This document shows positions 12,529 to 18,897 of a stretch of DNA of 30,455 nt, in pieces. The stretch comes from a virus. The stretch covers positions 1 to 30,455 of IMG/VR virus record IMGVR_UViG_3300005340_000065; one strand, written 5' to 3'. Each line of letters starts with the position of its first letter. Positions within the stretch are counted from its first letter, which is position 1. Made by a program: the position numbers and the translations under genes. Below the pieces are notes generated by a model, which made no database searches, was not told where the DNA came from, and worked only from the letters and a program-made list of their open reading frames with translations.

Positions 12529-12822
12529 TTATGGGCGCGCTGGTTTGTTAGCCGGACCAGCGGGAACTGACGACGTCGGTTGCTCGTTCTTAAACTTGTA
12601 AATGGCCGGAACTTCCATGACCCGCTTGTTACTCAGCTTGGTTAGGCGAGATGAGTCGAACCAGTGGCCGTTCTCGATCTTGCCGTCCTTATCCAGCTTT
12701 TGGCTGCGAATGCAGTACTGAACGCAGCCGTAGAGGTCGAAGCATACGCTGTCGCAGACGCCCTCGTAGTTAGTGATGACGTCCCTGTATCGGTGGCCGA
12801 GAACTTCCAGATGCTTTTCCAT
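12529..12822 (-). CDS. Conserved phage-type protein (97 aa)
   Basis: The pattern MEKHLEVLGHRYRDVITNYEG, then SVCFDLYGCVQYCI, DKDGK and GHWFDSSRL is that of a small beta-barrel protein which I recall from many phage genomes as a hypothetical. In such proteins a GxxVxDxxTxxxG strand opens the barrel. The last 20 residues are Pro/Ala-rich and probably disordered. GGAG precedes the ATG. The role is unknown. Confidence 0.6.
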   Translation of the reverse strand: MEKHLEVLGHRYRDVITNYEGVCDSVCFDLYGCVQYCIRSQKLDKDGKIENGHWFDSSRLTKLSNKRVMEVPAIYKFKNEQPTSSVPAGPANKPARP

Positions 12823-12849
12823 TTTGTCGCTCCGTTGTTTAAAAACCTA

Positions 12850-13167
12850 TTACCCGTATCTAGCTGCCCGTTCAGGATGCATTAAACGAAGTCTAGTAAG
12901 CAATTCATCTTCACCAACGCTGCATTCGTAAGGCGTAAAATTTATCTTTTTATCCGTGTCTTTATCTGGTGGTATCCCTGCGCTATGAACGTTTGCCGAT
13001 CGCACGCGCTTTTTTAAAGCAACACCTAATTTGCTTGCACGATTTTGAATAGTAGGCCACATTCTTTTTATTAATCGTTCTAAGCCTCTTACAGAAATAA
13101 CAAGCTCGCCCGACGCGTAACGTCTTATTATATCATCTTCCAGCTCAGTAAATTCCCTTATTGCCAT
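12850..13167 (-). CDS. Small helix-turn-helix (SANT/Myb-like) protein (105 aa)
   Basis: Residues 1 to 50 (AIREFTELEDDIIRRYASGE, then TIQNRASKLGVALKKR) resemble the bacterial SANT/Myb-like HTH: an acidic first helix and a final recognition helix with xxxNRASKLGV. The rest is polar and ends LMHPERAARYG. It overlaps the end of the gcrA-like gene by 10 bases, so the two regulators should be made together. DNA binding is inferred. Confidence 0.6.
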   Translation of the reverse strand: MAIREFTELEDDIIRRYASGELVISVRGLERLIKRMWPTIQNRASKLGVALKKRVRSANVHSAGIPPDKDTDKKINFTPYECSVGEDELLTRLRLMHPERAARYG

Positions 13168-13607
13168 TGGTCGGGTTTCCTACGCGAAACATCATAGTGA
13201 GTGTAGCAGTACGGTGTGCCTTCCAAGATTTTTCGACCGCAAAAATAAATATCTGTTTCACCAAAAGGCCAACGGCAATGGTTGTGTTCCAACTCAACCA
13301 GTGTTTTGCCATCATTACGAGACACGTCAATATTTTCAAGCGGCAATTGTTTGTAGTTAACAGACTGAATTTTAATTTTTCGGTTAAGCATCAATTGCTT
13401 TTTAGGTCTTTCTTTGCGTTCGCCATTAAGATGTGCCACTCTTCTTCCGCCACTGCTGTTTGTCATTGGCACATGCATTCGATGCAATTTTCCAATAATA
13501 GCGTTACGGCTTTTTGTTTCTATTACGGCTGACATTTCAGTTGCACTCAGACCATCCTTGTTAAGTGTTAACAACAATGATACTTCGTCTTCTGTCCAGT
13601 TCATCAT
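13158..13607 (-). CDS. gcrA: GcrA-family cell-cycle regulator
   Basis: The N-terminal helix-turn-helix reads MNWTEDEVSLLLTLNKDGLS and then SRNAIIGKLHRM, the GcrA signature. The C-terminal domain has HCRWPFGETDIYFCG and GTPYCYTHY, the conserved sigma-70-contact region with its Cys/His pattern. GcrA is an alphaproteobacterial factor that binds RNA polymerase sigma-70 and DNA methylated by CcrM at GANTC. At 149 aa it has usual family length but a longer basic linker. A GGGGAAG site precedes ATG 13607 (or 13604). A phage copy could redirect host cell-cycle promoters or regulate phage promoters carrying GANTC. Confidence 0.9.
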   Translation of the reverse strand: MMNWTEDEVSLLLTLNKDGLSATEMSAVIETKSRNAIIGKLHRMHVPMTNSSGGRRVAHLNGERKERPKKQLMLNRKIKIQSVNYKQLPLENIDVSRNDGKTLVELEHNHCRWPFGETDIYFCGRKILEGTPYCYTHYDVSRRKPDQWQ

Positions 13608-13635
13608 GTTACTTCCCCTATTTAATTTTTAAAGT

Positions 13636-13678
13636 GTCGACCCATTGTATTGCAGGAATTTTAGAACAATGGGCCGAC
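13636..13678. promoter_or_regulatory. Inverted repeat upstream of gcrA
   Basis: Arms at 13636-13648 and 13666-13678 match in 12 of 13 positions (GTCGACCCATTGT and its near complement), with a 17-nt loop. The repeat lies 29 bases upstream of the gcrA-like start and 44 bases downstream of the GIY-YIG stop. It has no proper U-tract in either direction, so an operator or leader hairpin is as likely as a terminator. The whole spacer 13608-13721 holds no convincing gene. Confidence 0.6.
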
Positions 13679-13721
13679 GTTTCTTTCTCAGAACGGATTT
13701 AGTCGATGGGTGCTGCACCTC

Positions 13722-14087
13722 CTATGGTGGTGACCTTTCTGCAGGACAGGTGGTTCCAGAAGGGTCAATGTCGCGAACCGGCGACTCCTGCAATTTCATG
13801 TTTTTTACGAATGGGATTGGTCTTGAGTTTACTTTACAAATTGGGCAGTAACGTGTAGCACCACCATAAGTCTTAAGATATTTTTCAAATTCTTTTGGTG
13901 TCTCTGGCCAAACGTGAGCGAGCTCTACCCTGCTGCCATTTAATATAGCGTACTTTGGTAACACACCGCCTGTGCCATTTTGATGACGACGGACTCGTTC
14001 TTTTAATTGTCTTTCGTCCCGCGCATAGCCGATATAATGTCGGCTATGTCTTAATGGTGGTTCTAGGTGTAGAAGATAAACAGCCAC
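13722..14087 (-). CDS. GIY-YIG-like nuclease domain protein (121 aa)
   Basis: The N-terminus AVYLLHLEPPLRHSRHYIGYA matches a known GIY-YIG variant (VYLLHF, then HYIGxT), followed by RQLKERVRRHQNGTG with the conserved Arg and His, then LAHVWPETPKEFEKYLK with the catalytic-type Glu. A CPIC motif and a polar tail follow. It starts at GTG 14087 with AGGAG upstream. Relatives are small predicted endonucleases in phages and actinobacteria. Its role may be DNA processing or homing; there is no intron or broken gene nearby. Confidence 0.7.
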   Translation of the reverse strand: MAVYLLHLEPPLRHSRHYIGYARDERQLKERVRRHQNGTGGVLPKYAILNGSRVELAHVWPETPKEFEKYLKTYGGATRYCPICKVNSRPIPFVKNMKLQESPVRDIDPSGTTCPAERSPP

Positions 14088-14091
14088 TGCC

Positions 14092-14331
14092 TTACGCTCC
14101 TGCGAACCGTTCTAAATTTTTATTTCTTTTTCGCATGTCATTAAGGAAGCGCATCGAGGCCATTGCTTTTACTGCCTCGAAATTTGGTTCGATTACTGAA
14201 GCAGGCCAGCGCGCACAAACTAGCGTCGTGGCGATGCGGATATCGTCCGCGTAAAGTGGGTTGACATTTTTGTTGTATAACGTTCTTGCCATCATGACGA
14301 TATCTTCGTTTTGTATTTTATTGTTCAGCAT
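14092..14331 (-). CDS. Hypothetical protein (79 aa)
   Basis: Reads MLNNKIQNEDIVMMARTLYN and ends NKNLERFAGA. It is mostly helical; the segment DDIRIATTLVCARW is followed by VKAMASMRFLNDMRKR, a basic helix. It overlaps the 3' end of the next upstream gene by 14 bases. No family is recognised. Confidence 0.6.
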   Translation of the reverse strand: MLNNKIQNEDIVMMARTLYNKNVNPLYADDIRIATTLVCARWPASVIEPNFEAVKAMASMRFLNDMRKRNKNLERFAGA

Positions 14332-14794
14332 GATTTTTCCCCTTTTGAAAATTGTTGCGTATGATTAAGAACGCATCGAGTTTTTTACTTCCCAGCATTG
14401 AATCATCAAATGGAGGCAATTTTAGGGCCTGTCTTAATTTGATAATTTGTTTGTCAATTAATTGTAAAACGAGCAAACGAATTTCTGGAGGAGCTTCGAG
14501 CCAAGGACCCGCATTTACAAAAGCAATTAATTTATTTTCCTGAGTAAGTTTGTAACGTTCTAAAAAAGCAATAAGCTTCTTCACTTCATTTTCATACTTG
14601 CCTGCCAACAATTCGTCAAAGGTTTCCTTACGCCAACGCTTCCAAAGTTTCCATAAAAGGTCTCGTTCGATTAACGCTTTCTGAACAGCCTTTTCCTGCG
14701 CGCGATGTTTAAAGCGCTTCTCATTCGCTTGCATGCGGCGTTTAACCGGTGCAGCAATCGCTTTGTCCGCGTAAGCTAAGAATGGATTAGTCAT
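14318..14794 (-). CDS. Basic helical hypothetical protein (158 aa)
   Basis: Starts MTNPFLAYADKAIAAPVK and is rich in Lys and Arg throughout. KRRMQANEKRFKHRAQEK looks like a charged helix, and two similar segments, KKLIAFLERYKLTQ and NKLIAFVNAGPWLE, may be a weak internal repeat. The high positive charge suits binding of DNA or RNA. It overlaps the RuvC stop by four bases (ATGA), suggesting coupling with recombination functions. No family is recognised. Confidence 0.6.
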   Translation of the reverse strand: MTNPFLAYADKAIAAPVKRRMQANEKRFKHRAQEKAVQKALIERDLLWKLWKRWRKETFDELLAGKYENEVKKLIAFLERYKLTQENKLIAFVNAGPWLEAPPEIRLLVLQLIDKQIIKLRQALKLPPFDDSMLGSKKLDAFLIIRNNFQKGKNHAEQ

Positions 14795-15225
14795 TTAATT
14801 TTTTCCAAATTAGCCATCGCGTAGTGCAGCAGCCCGACTGCGTCAGCCTCGTGCTCATTTTTAACAGGAAAGCCTTTCTTCTTAGCAGCCTTAATCATGT
14901 CTTCTTTTGAAGCCCGTCCATTGCCCGTGACAAACTTCTTAACCGTAGGCACTGCAATATTAAGAACGGGTAAGCTTTTCTCAGTAACGATCGCTTCCAG
15001 GATACCCGCGATGCCCCAAAGAGAACGGGTAGCGTCTTGTCCACGACCTAAAGGCGTTTCATAAATTACTACGCTGTAGGGTTCCCAATAGAGTTCAGTT
15101 AACCAGCGTTTAATTTGACAAAATCGTTCAACTCGCACTCCTTTAAATATTTTATGCCCACAGGAGTTGTTGTGGTTAGTTGCGAAACCCATCGTCGCAC
15201 CTAAATCGAAAGCAATGATTTTCAT
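14791..15225 (-). CDS. ruvC: RuvC-like Holliday-junction resolvase
   Basis: At 144 aa, with start at MKIIAFDLGATMGFA (15225), it overlaps the upstream stop as ATGA. The RNase H-like fold of RuvC is clear: the first acidic residue lies in FDLG, the Glu in VVIYETPLG, and the last acidic pair in NEHEADAVGLL. KKFVTGNGRASKEDM matches the DNA-contact segment of RuvC. Such phage resolvases cut four-way junctions made during replication and packaging. The gene sits in the left arm, apart from the replication genes in the right arm. Confidence 0.88.
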   Translation of the reverse strand: MKIIAFDLGATMGFATNHNNSCGHKIFKGVRVERFCQIKRWLTELYWEPYSVVIYETPLGRGQDATRSLWGIAGILEAIVTEKSLPVLNIAVPTVKKFVTGNGRASKEDMIKAAKKKGFPVKNEHEADAVGLLHYAMANLEKIK

Positions 15226-15506
15226 TCGACCCACCACTCCACCGGTCTCGGTCCAGAAAGTTGTGAACGTTTTAATTGAATGGGAGCTTTGTTAAATTCC
15301 AATTTACGGCGCAGAGAAGTTAAGGCTGCGTTCACGGTTTCCCGGGCATGGAAGTGTTCTGAGATCGTGTCTTTGTAAAATTTTTGAATGAGTTCGGTGC
15401 TGTTGAGGCGTTTGCCAGAGGAGAGAAATTTAAATAGCGTTCGCTCCATGGGCGAGTAAGAAACTTTGCCCGGAGGTAATTCTTTCATGCGGGTAGTTGT
15501 GTTCAT
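15222..15506 (-). CDS. Winged-helix DNA-binding protein (94 aa)
   Basis: SYSPMERTLFKFLSSGKR, then NSTELIQKFY and TVNAALTSLRRKLEF resemble a winged helix of the OmpR C-terminal type: an opening helix, the TELI helix and a recognition helix with SLRRKL, then a hairpin wing ending GPRPVEWWV. A regulatory or DNA-binding role is inferred. No ribosome site is visible; the ATG lies 8 bases after the strong hairpin at 15515-15541, so initiation may be unusual or regulated. Confidence 0.6.
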   Translation of the reverse strand: MNTTTRMKELPPGKVSYSPMERTLFKFLSSGKRLNSTELIQKFYKDTISEHFHARETVNAALTSLRRKLEFNKAPIQLKRSQLSGPRPVEWWVE

Positions 15507-15514
15507 TAAATAAG

Positions 15515-15541
15515 CGGCACCGAGTTATTAGCTCGGTGCCG
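15515..15541 (-). terminator. Strong GC hairpin between two leftward genes
   Basis: Perfect 10-bp stem (CGGCACCGAG at 15515-15524 with 15532-15541) and a 7-nt loop. It lies 11 bases after the stop of the 225-aa gene and 8 bases before the next ATG. On the minus strand it is followed by CTTATTTAATG, a weak U-tract, so it may terminate partly or act as a leader structure for the winged-helix gene. Confidence 0.5.
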
Positions 15542-15552
15542 TTTCCTGTGAG

Positions 15553-16230
15553 TTAACTTACTTTAACCATCCCATGTGAGATGTACCAACGCAGATAATT
15601 GCCAGCTCGCTCCTTAGCGACCTTCTTCCAATCGGCAACAGTCATGCCGGATTTAATCTTTTCGAATAGATCGTGACTGTAGGTACCTTTCCGGCCGACG
15701 TTCTGTTTCTGCAACTTCGTGATAACAGAGTCGTTAGCAAGAATATGTTTTCCCGATCCATTGGTCGCACGCTTTTTAGTTTTCTTCGCCATGACACTTT
15801 CATCCTTTTTACTAGGTGGATTGAGTTCCTGCGAAGGATTAGCTTTCTCTTCATCAGTCTCGGCTAAATCCTTTGCAATGGCTTTACGTATTTTTTCCGG
15901 AGTGACGAATGGCTCGACAACTTTTAAGCCGTGGTCATCAGGCTTATTGCGCTTGGCATACTTCATGCGGCGGTTTTCTGCCTGCTCCGGGGTCTCGGTA
16001 CGCTTCAAGAAGTCTGGTATGTCACTTTCAGTTTCCTCAGGTGCCTTACTCATCGATTTGGCTTTTTCTTGGATAAGCCCGTGCAGATGTGCGCAACGCT
16101 TGCGCCCAGTTGCTGCATCGGCAAATCGTTTTACCGGCTTAAACTCCTCGCAGTTAAGATCGTGCGCGGTGAGTAGCATTTCGTTCCAAGCTGCGACTAG
16201 CTGTGGTCCAGTCATACTCGTAAAGTCCAT
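15553..16230 (-). CDS. Hypothetical DNA-associated protein (225 aa)
   Basis: Three parts are seen. The N-terminus (residues 6 to 55) reads SMTGPQLVAAWNEMLLTAHD, then KRFADAATGRKRCAHLHGLI, a small helical domain I have seen in phage proteins. The middle is a long charged linker rich in Glu, Lys and Pro. The C-terminus (GRKGTYSHDLFEKIKSG, then YLRWYISHGMVKV) looks like a winged-helix or histone-like module. The ribosome site sits in the loop of a hairpin (16233-16264), which suggests translational control. The function is unknown. Confidence 0.6.
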   Translation of the reverse strand: MDFTSMTGPQLVAAWNEMLLTAHDLNCEEFKPVKRFADAATGRKRCAHLHGLIQEKAKSMSKAPEETESDIPDFLKRTETPEQAENRRMKYAKRNKPDDHGLKVVEPFVTPEKIRKAIAKDLAETDEEKANPSQELNPPSKKDESVMAKKTKKRATNGSGKHILANDSVITKLQKQNVGRKGTYSHDLFEKIKSGMTVADWKKVAKERAGNYLRWYISHGMVKVS

Positions 16231-16232
16231 CG

Positions 16233-16264
16233 GGCAGTTCTCCTTCTTTCAAGATTAAACTGCC
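16233..16264 (-). promoter_or_regulatory. Leader hairpin with ribosome site in the loop
   Basis: GGCAGTT (16233-16239) pairs with AACTGCC (16258-16264) across an 18-nt loop. The loop contains the complement of the AAGGAG ribosome site of the gene starting at 16230. Folding in the mRNA would place the site next to the stem, so access could be tuned. A 7-bp stem is modest, so chance is not excluded. Confidence 0.4.
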
Positions 16265-16334
16265 TACCCTGACCTAGCGCCCTTACTATACCTGAACGGG
16301 ATACTAAAGGAAAGGGGGGTAAGCCTGCTCACTT

Positions 16335-16375
16335 CAAATTACCAAACGTCCGGGCTTTTAAACCCGGACAATAAC
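16335..16375 (-). repeat. Covarying intercistronic hairpin, copy 1
   Basis: Stem GTCCGGG (16348-16354) with CCCGGAC (16363-16369) and an 8-nt loop. It is flanked on the plus strand by CCAAACG before and AATAA after, as in copies 2 to 4. It lies directly downstream of the stop of the gene at 16376-16582. The rest of the spacer 16265-16334 has an AT/GC mix with a weak TATAGT on the minus strand and no gene. Confidence 0.75.
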
Positions 16376-16582
16376 TTATTTCGAACGCTCGACAAGCTCC
16401 ATCGCTTGGCCTCGAAAATTACGAGTGCCAATAAGTTTTTCATCAACGTAAGCATCGTATTGAACGCGAAAGCGGATAAATCTTACGATCACTTTTCCGC
16501 GTCCATCCTCAGTCCTGTATTCCAGTGAGCCGACTTCATGCTGCCAGCCCGGAGGGCCGTTCCATTGCCTACCTTTTCTCAT
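16376..16582 (-). CDS. Hypothetical protein (68 aa)
   Basis: Start at MRKGRQWNGPPGWQHEVG (16582), with AAGGA upstream and an overlap with the preceding stop. An earlier in-frame TTG is less likely. Alternating strands (GKVIVRFIRFRVQYDAYVD) suggest a small beta sheet, and a helix ends QAMELVERSK. No family is recognised. Confidence 0.6.
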   Translation of the reverse strand: MRKGRQWNGPPGWQHEVGSLEYRTEDGRGKVIVRFIRFRVQYDAYVDEKLIGTRNFRGQAMELVERSK

Positions 16583-16758
16583 ATAAGCTGTCCTTCCTGA
16601 TACCAATTAAATTGCCACGGCGTTGGCGCTGGAACAGTTGTTAGTGGCAGGTTATAGTCCTTAGTTGTTTTAGATCGTCGGCTTTGATCCTTTGGTTTTT
16701 CCGTTAACCAAGTTATCAATCCAGCGATGACGAGCGCAAAGGTTATTGCTTTCCACAT
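16579..16758 (-). CDS. Small exported or membrane protein (59 aa)
   Basis: Start at MWKAITFALVIAGLITWL (16758), eight bases after AAGGG. A GTG nine bases earlier overlaps that site and is not favoured. The N-terminal hydrophobic helix is either an anchor or a signal. The remainder is basic, then Pro/Thr-rich (LPLTTVPAPTPWQF). It is similar in build to spanin-like or phage membrane peptides, but no lysis role is shown. Confidence 0.6.
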   Translation of the reverse strand: MWKAITFALVIAGLITWLTEKPKDQSRRSKTTKDYNLPLTTVPAPTPWQFNWYQEGQLI

Positions 16759-16774
16759 CTTAGTCACCCTTCGT

Positions 16775-16813
16775 TAAATTTCCAAACGTCTGGCCTTTCG
16801 ACCAGACAAGAAG
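16775..16813 (-). repeat. Covarying intercistronic hairpin, copy 2
   Basis: Stem GTCTGG (16788-16793) with CCAGAC (16802-16807) and an 8-nt loop. The plus-strand left flank TTTCCAAACG equals that of copy 3; the right side is AAGAAGTT in place of AATAAAGTT. It lies in the spacer 16759-16876 between two leftward genes. Nothing else is recognised there. Confidence 0.7.
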
Positions 16814-16876
16814 TTTTAACTATAATAACCTACGCTAACTCTTTTAATTTTTCCCTCTTTTTCTAATTGCGAAAGC

Positions 16877-17098
16877 TTACTGCTTATGCTTCCGGCGAAC
16901 CCATTCGCTGCTACTTACACGACTCTTACCGGGTTCAGTAGCTCTGCGGAGTTTGGTTTCTTGTTTGGCAGGTTTTTCTTCAGCTTCATCCAGATAGATA
17001 ACACGAAAACCAGTAACCTCACCTTTTAGCAAATACCGAATAACCGAGAGTTGATTTTCGTATACTGTAAACACGATTTTTATTTTAGACATACCCAT
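16877..17098 (-). CDS. Hypothetical basic protein (73 aa)
   Basis: Reads MGMSKIKIVFTVYENQLSV and continues GFRVIYLDEAEEKPAKQ, ending SEWVRRKHKQ. It has a short alpha/beta N-terminus and a long, Lys/Arg-rich, probably disordered tail suited to nucleic-acid binding. An AAGGAG site lies 10 bases before ATG 17098; a second ATG at 17092 is possible. No family is recognised. Confidence 0.6.
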   Translation of the reverse strand: MGMSKIKIVFTVYENQLSVIRYLLKGEVTGFRVIYLDEAEEKPAKQETKLRRATEPGKSRVSSSEWVRRKHKQ

Positions 17099-17130
17099 GG
17101 TTCGTCGCTCCTTTCATGCTTGCTGCTTTC

Positions 17131-17170
17131 AAAATTTCCAAACGCCCGGTCTTCTTCAACCGGGCAATAA
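17131..17170 (-). repeat. Covarying intercistronic hairpin, copy 3
   Basis: Stem GCCCGGT (17144-17150) with ACCGGGC (17159-17165), an 8-nt loop, and conserved flanks TTTCCAAAC and AATAAAGTTAG. It lies immediately downstream of the stop of the DUF932 gene and upstream of the next start. Confidence 0.8.
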
Positions 17171-17172
17171 AG

Positions 17173-18009
17173 TTAGGCTTTTAATTCAGCCATCTTTTGA
17201 GTAAGCTGCCACAAAGCGCGGTTCAGCTTTAGGTCAGTGTCGATTCCATTCACGGCGCGCGTTGTCTGGCGTCGTGGACGATTGTTAGCATCGGTGCCAA
17301 AACCAGTCAGGCCACCGCGCAACATGTTTTCCTGGACAACATTAAACGTTGACCAGAGATCGGTACCGGTGTCTTCCCGCCGACGAACCTTCAGCATCTG
17401 CGAAGGCTCAATTGACGTGTTGACGTTGCCTTCTGCATCCGCAAACCGAATGGTGTGTGCGGACTCAGCGTAGGCGATCTGTTCATCGTGGCTGAGGTTA
17501 ATCGCACCCCAAACCTTTGGCGCTTCCAGCAAACGTTGAGCGGAGTCCATAACCGTATATGTACCCTCGATCACTTTATTCATTACGTCGCCAGAATGCC
17601 GAACCTTTACCGAACCGATCGCCTTATCGTTGGCAACGGCACCGTTCATGCAAATCGCGCGGAAGAGGCCACCGAACAGGTCATAGATTGATGTCCCGTC
17701 GTTGGCATTCTTCAGCAGGATTTCGAAGAACGTGTCACCAACCTGTTGAACCGCGTCAACCTTGCGCATGCGCAGAAGGTGCTTGGCGAAAGGCTTGCGG
17801 GAAGCATCGCGGCAGGTCATCTGCCGCGCACTGAAAACCTCGAAGCCTTCCTTGCGAAGACCCCGAAGGATTTCAATGGTAGGGATTGGTGCAAATCGTT
17901 CGCTCCGCTCTGGGTGAGCAGTGCGGGCGAAGACGCTCGGCACCAAAGTCTGCAACTGGTCTTCCGAAAGTGGACGACCATGAAAACCACCAGAATTTTG
18001 TTGATACAT
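17173..18009 (-). CDS. DUF932 family phage/plasmid protein (278 aa)
   Basis: Start at MYQQNSGGFHGRPLSED (18009) with AAGGAG; the longer reading to 18144 lies over the next gene's 3' region. DUF932 traits are seen: an N-terminal segment TLVPSVFARTAHPERSERFAPI, then GLRKEGFEVFSARQ, a central FRAICMNGAVA with SVKVRHSGDV, and a C-terminal part with WGAINLSHDEQIAYAESA. DUF932 proteins are common on phages and plasmids and have no proven role; some are thought to act in DNA metabolism. Hairpin repeats lie on both sides of the gene. Confidence 0.8.
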   Translation of the reverse strand: MYQQNSGGFHGRPLSEDQLQTLVPSVFARTAHPERSERFAPIPTIEILRGLRKEGFEVFSARQMTCRDASRKPFAKHLLRMRKVDAVQQVGDTFFEILLKNANDGTSIYDLFGGLFRAICMNGAVANDKAIGSVKVRHSGDVMNKVIEGTYTVMDSAQRLLEAPKVWGAINLSHDEQIAYAESAHTIRFADAEGNVNTSIEPSQMLKVRRREDTGTDLWSTFNVVQENMLRGGLTGFGTDANNRPRRQTTRAVNGIDTDLKLNRALWQLTQKMAELKA

Positions 18010-18030
18010 TTTCCTAACTCCTTCTAGGCA

Positions 18031-18067
18031 AAATTGCCAAACGCCGGTCGAAAGACCGGCAATAAAT
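18031..18067 (-). repeat. Covarying intercistronic hairpin, copy 4
   Basis: Stem GCCGGTC (18043-18049) with GACCGGC (18054-18060) closed by a GAAA loop, the most stable of the set. Flanks are TTGCCAAAC and AATAAATTTA. It lies directly downstream of the stop at 18068 and upstream of the DUF932 ribosome site. Confidence 0.8.
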
Positions 18068-18340
18068 TTAAAGCCAACAATCAGAAGCGCACACAACAGT
18101 GTGCGTAGCATAGCGCAGATATTCACCACCGAAACCGTTTTCATTTACTAGAACCAGTTCGGGATCGTTTGAACCGCTGTAAAAATTACGACGCGGTGTA
18201 ATCTTTTGAATTCGACCACTCTGCTCATAATCTGATTTGAAGCAGACATAGTCGCCGACTTTACATTCGACCAGTTTGTAGCAGCTCGGGTCGTCTGCAC
18301 TGCCGGACTTGATGAACTTCTTAATGGTGCAGGTTGTCAT
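18068..18340 (-). CDS. Hypothetical protein (90 aa), possible small beta barrel
   Basis: Starts MTTCTIKKFIKSGSAD behind AGGAG. The segment CYKLVECKVGDYVCFKSDYE, then SGRIQKITPRRN is a beta pattern seen in small SH3-like or KOW-like barrels. ELVLVNENGFGGEYLRYATH follows. Four Cys residues are spread without a zinc pattern. A nucleic-acid role is conceivable, but no family is recognised. Confidence 0.6.
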   Translation of the reverse strand: MTTCTIKKFIKSGSADDPSCYKLVECKVGDYVCFKSDYEQSGRIQKITPRRNFYSGSNDPELVLVNENGFGGEYLRYATHTVVCASDCWL

Positions 18341-18363
18341 TGTCGTCTCCTGTTGTGGAAGTT

Positions 18364-18395
18364 TAAATTTTCAAACGGGTCGAAACCCAAATTTA
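18364..18395 (-). repeat. Possible degenerate fifth hairpin copy
   Basis: TTTTCAAACGGGTCGAAACCC keeps the CAAACG left flank but has only a 4-bp stem (18377-18380 with 18385-18388), and the right flank differs (AAATTTATAA). It is placed like the others, after a leftward gene (stop 18413). Confidence 0.4.
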
Positions 18396-18412
18396 TAAAA
18401 ATAAGCGGCGCA

Positions 18413-18598
18413 TTAGCGCGCCACCTCTTTGCATTCCATCTTAGCAAGTTTCGCAGCGCAGCGGCTGCAGATTTGTGGCCAACGATCTTTGTCTGCGATC
18501 GAGGCCACGATGTGTGCTCGCCGTGATTTGCAAAGTGGCTGTCCGCCAGCTTGCCGACTCAGGTGAGCAATTAAAGAATTTTTTACATTGCTTGTCAT
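18413..18598 (-). CDS. Small Cys-containing protein (61 aa)
   Basis: Reads MTSNVKNSLIAHLSRQAG, then PLCKSRRAHIVASI and PQICSRCAAKLAKMECK. CSRC plus the earlier Cys and a His could hold a zinc ion. It is the first gene of the leftward arm, next to the divergent control region, with GAGAG just upstream of the ATG. An early regulatory role is possible but unproven. Confidence 0.55.
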   Translation of the reverse strand: MTSNVKNSLIAHLSRQAGGQPLCKSRRAHIVASIADKDRWPQICSRCAAKLAKMECKEVAR

Positions 18599-18897
18599 AT
18601 CTCTCTCCTCTGCCCGTTACCGCCGATCCTTGGCCACTGTGTGAAATTCCCCGGTCCGCTCTGTTATGATTAGTATGCCCTATCCCACAGGAAAGTAAAG
18701 AGGGTTGGAACGATGATCGTTAATAAGTCATATCAAACAGAGGGTTATTCTGTGCTAAAATACGCAATAAAATTGCTAAGAAAAATTAGGGTCCAAAACC
18801 CCTTCTTTCCTTTGCTGCCCGGTCGGGTGGAGTTGCGCCTGTGGATTTTTTCGGCTAGGCTGCCCTTCCCCGCGATGGGATTTAGGAAAAGGTTAAA
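18599..18897. promoter_or_regulatory. Divergent control region between the two arms
   Basis: All genes to the left run leftward and all to the right run rightward, so promoters for both arms must lie here or close by. The centre (18725-18790) is AT-rich. A TAAAAT box near 18755 on the plus strand, and TTTACT with a poor -10 on the minus strand, are possible sigma-70 elements, but none is convincing. A 64-codon frame at 18713-18907 has a weak ribosome site and is not called. Confidence 0.6.
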
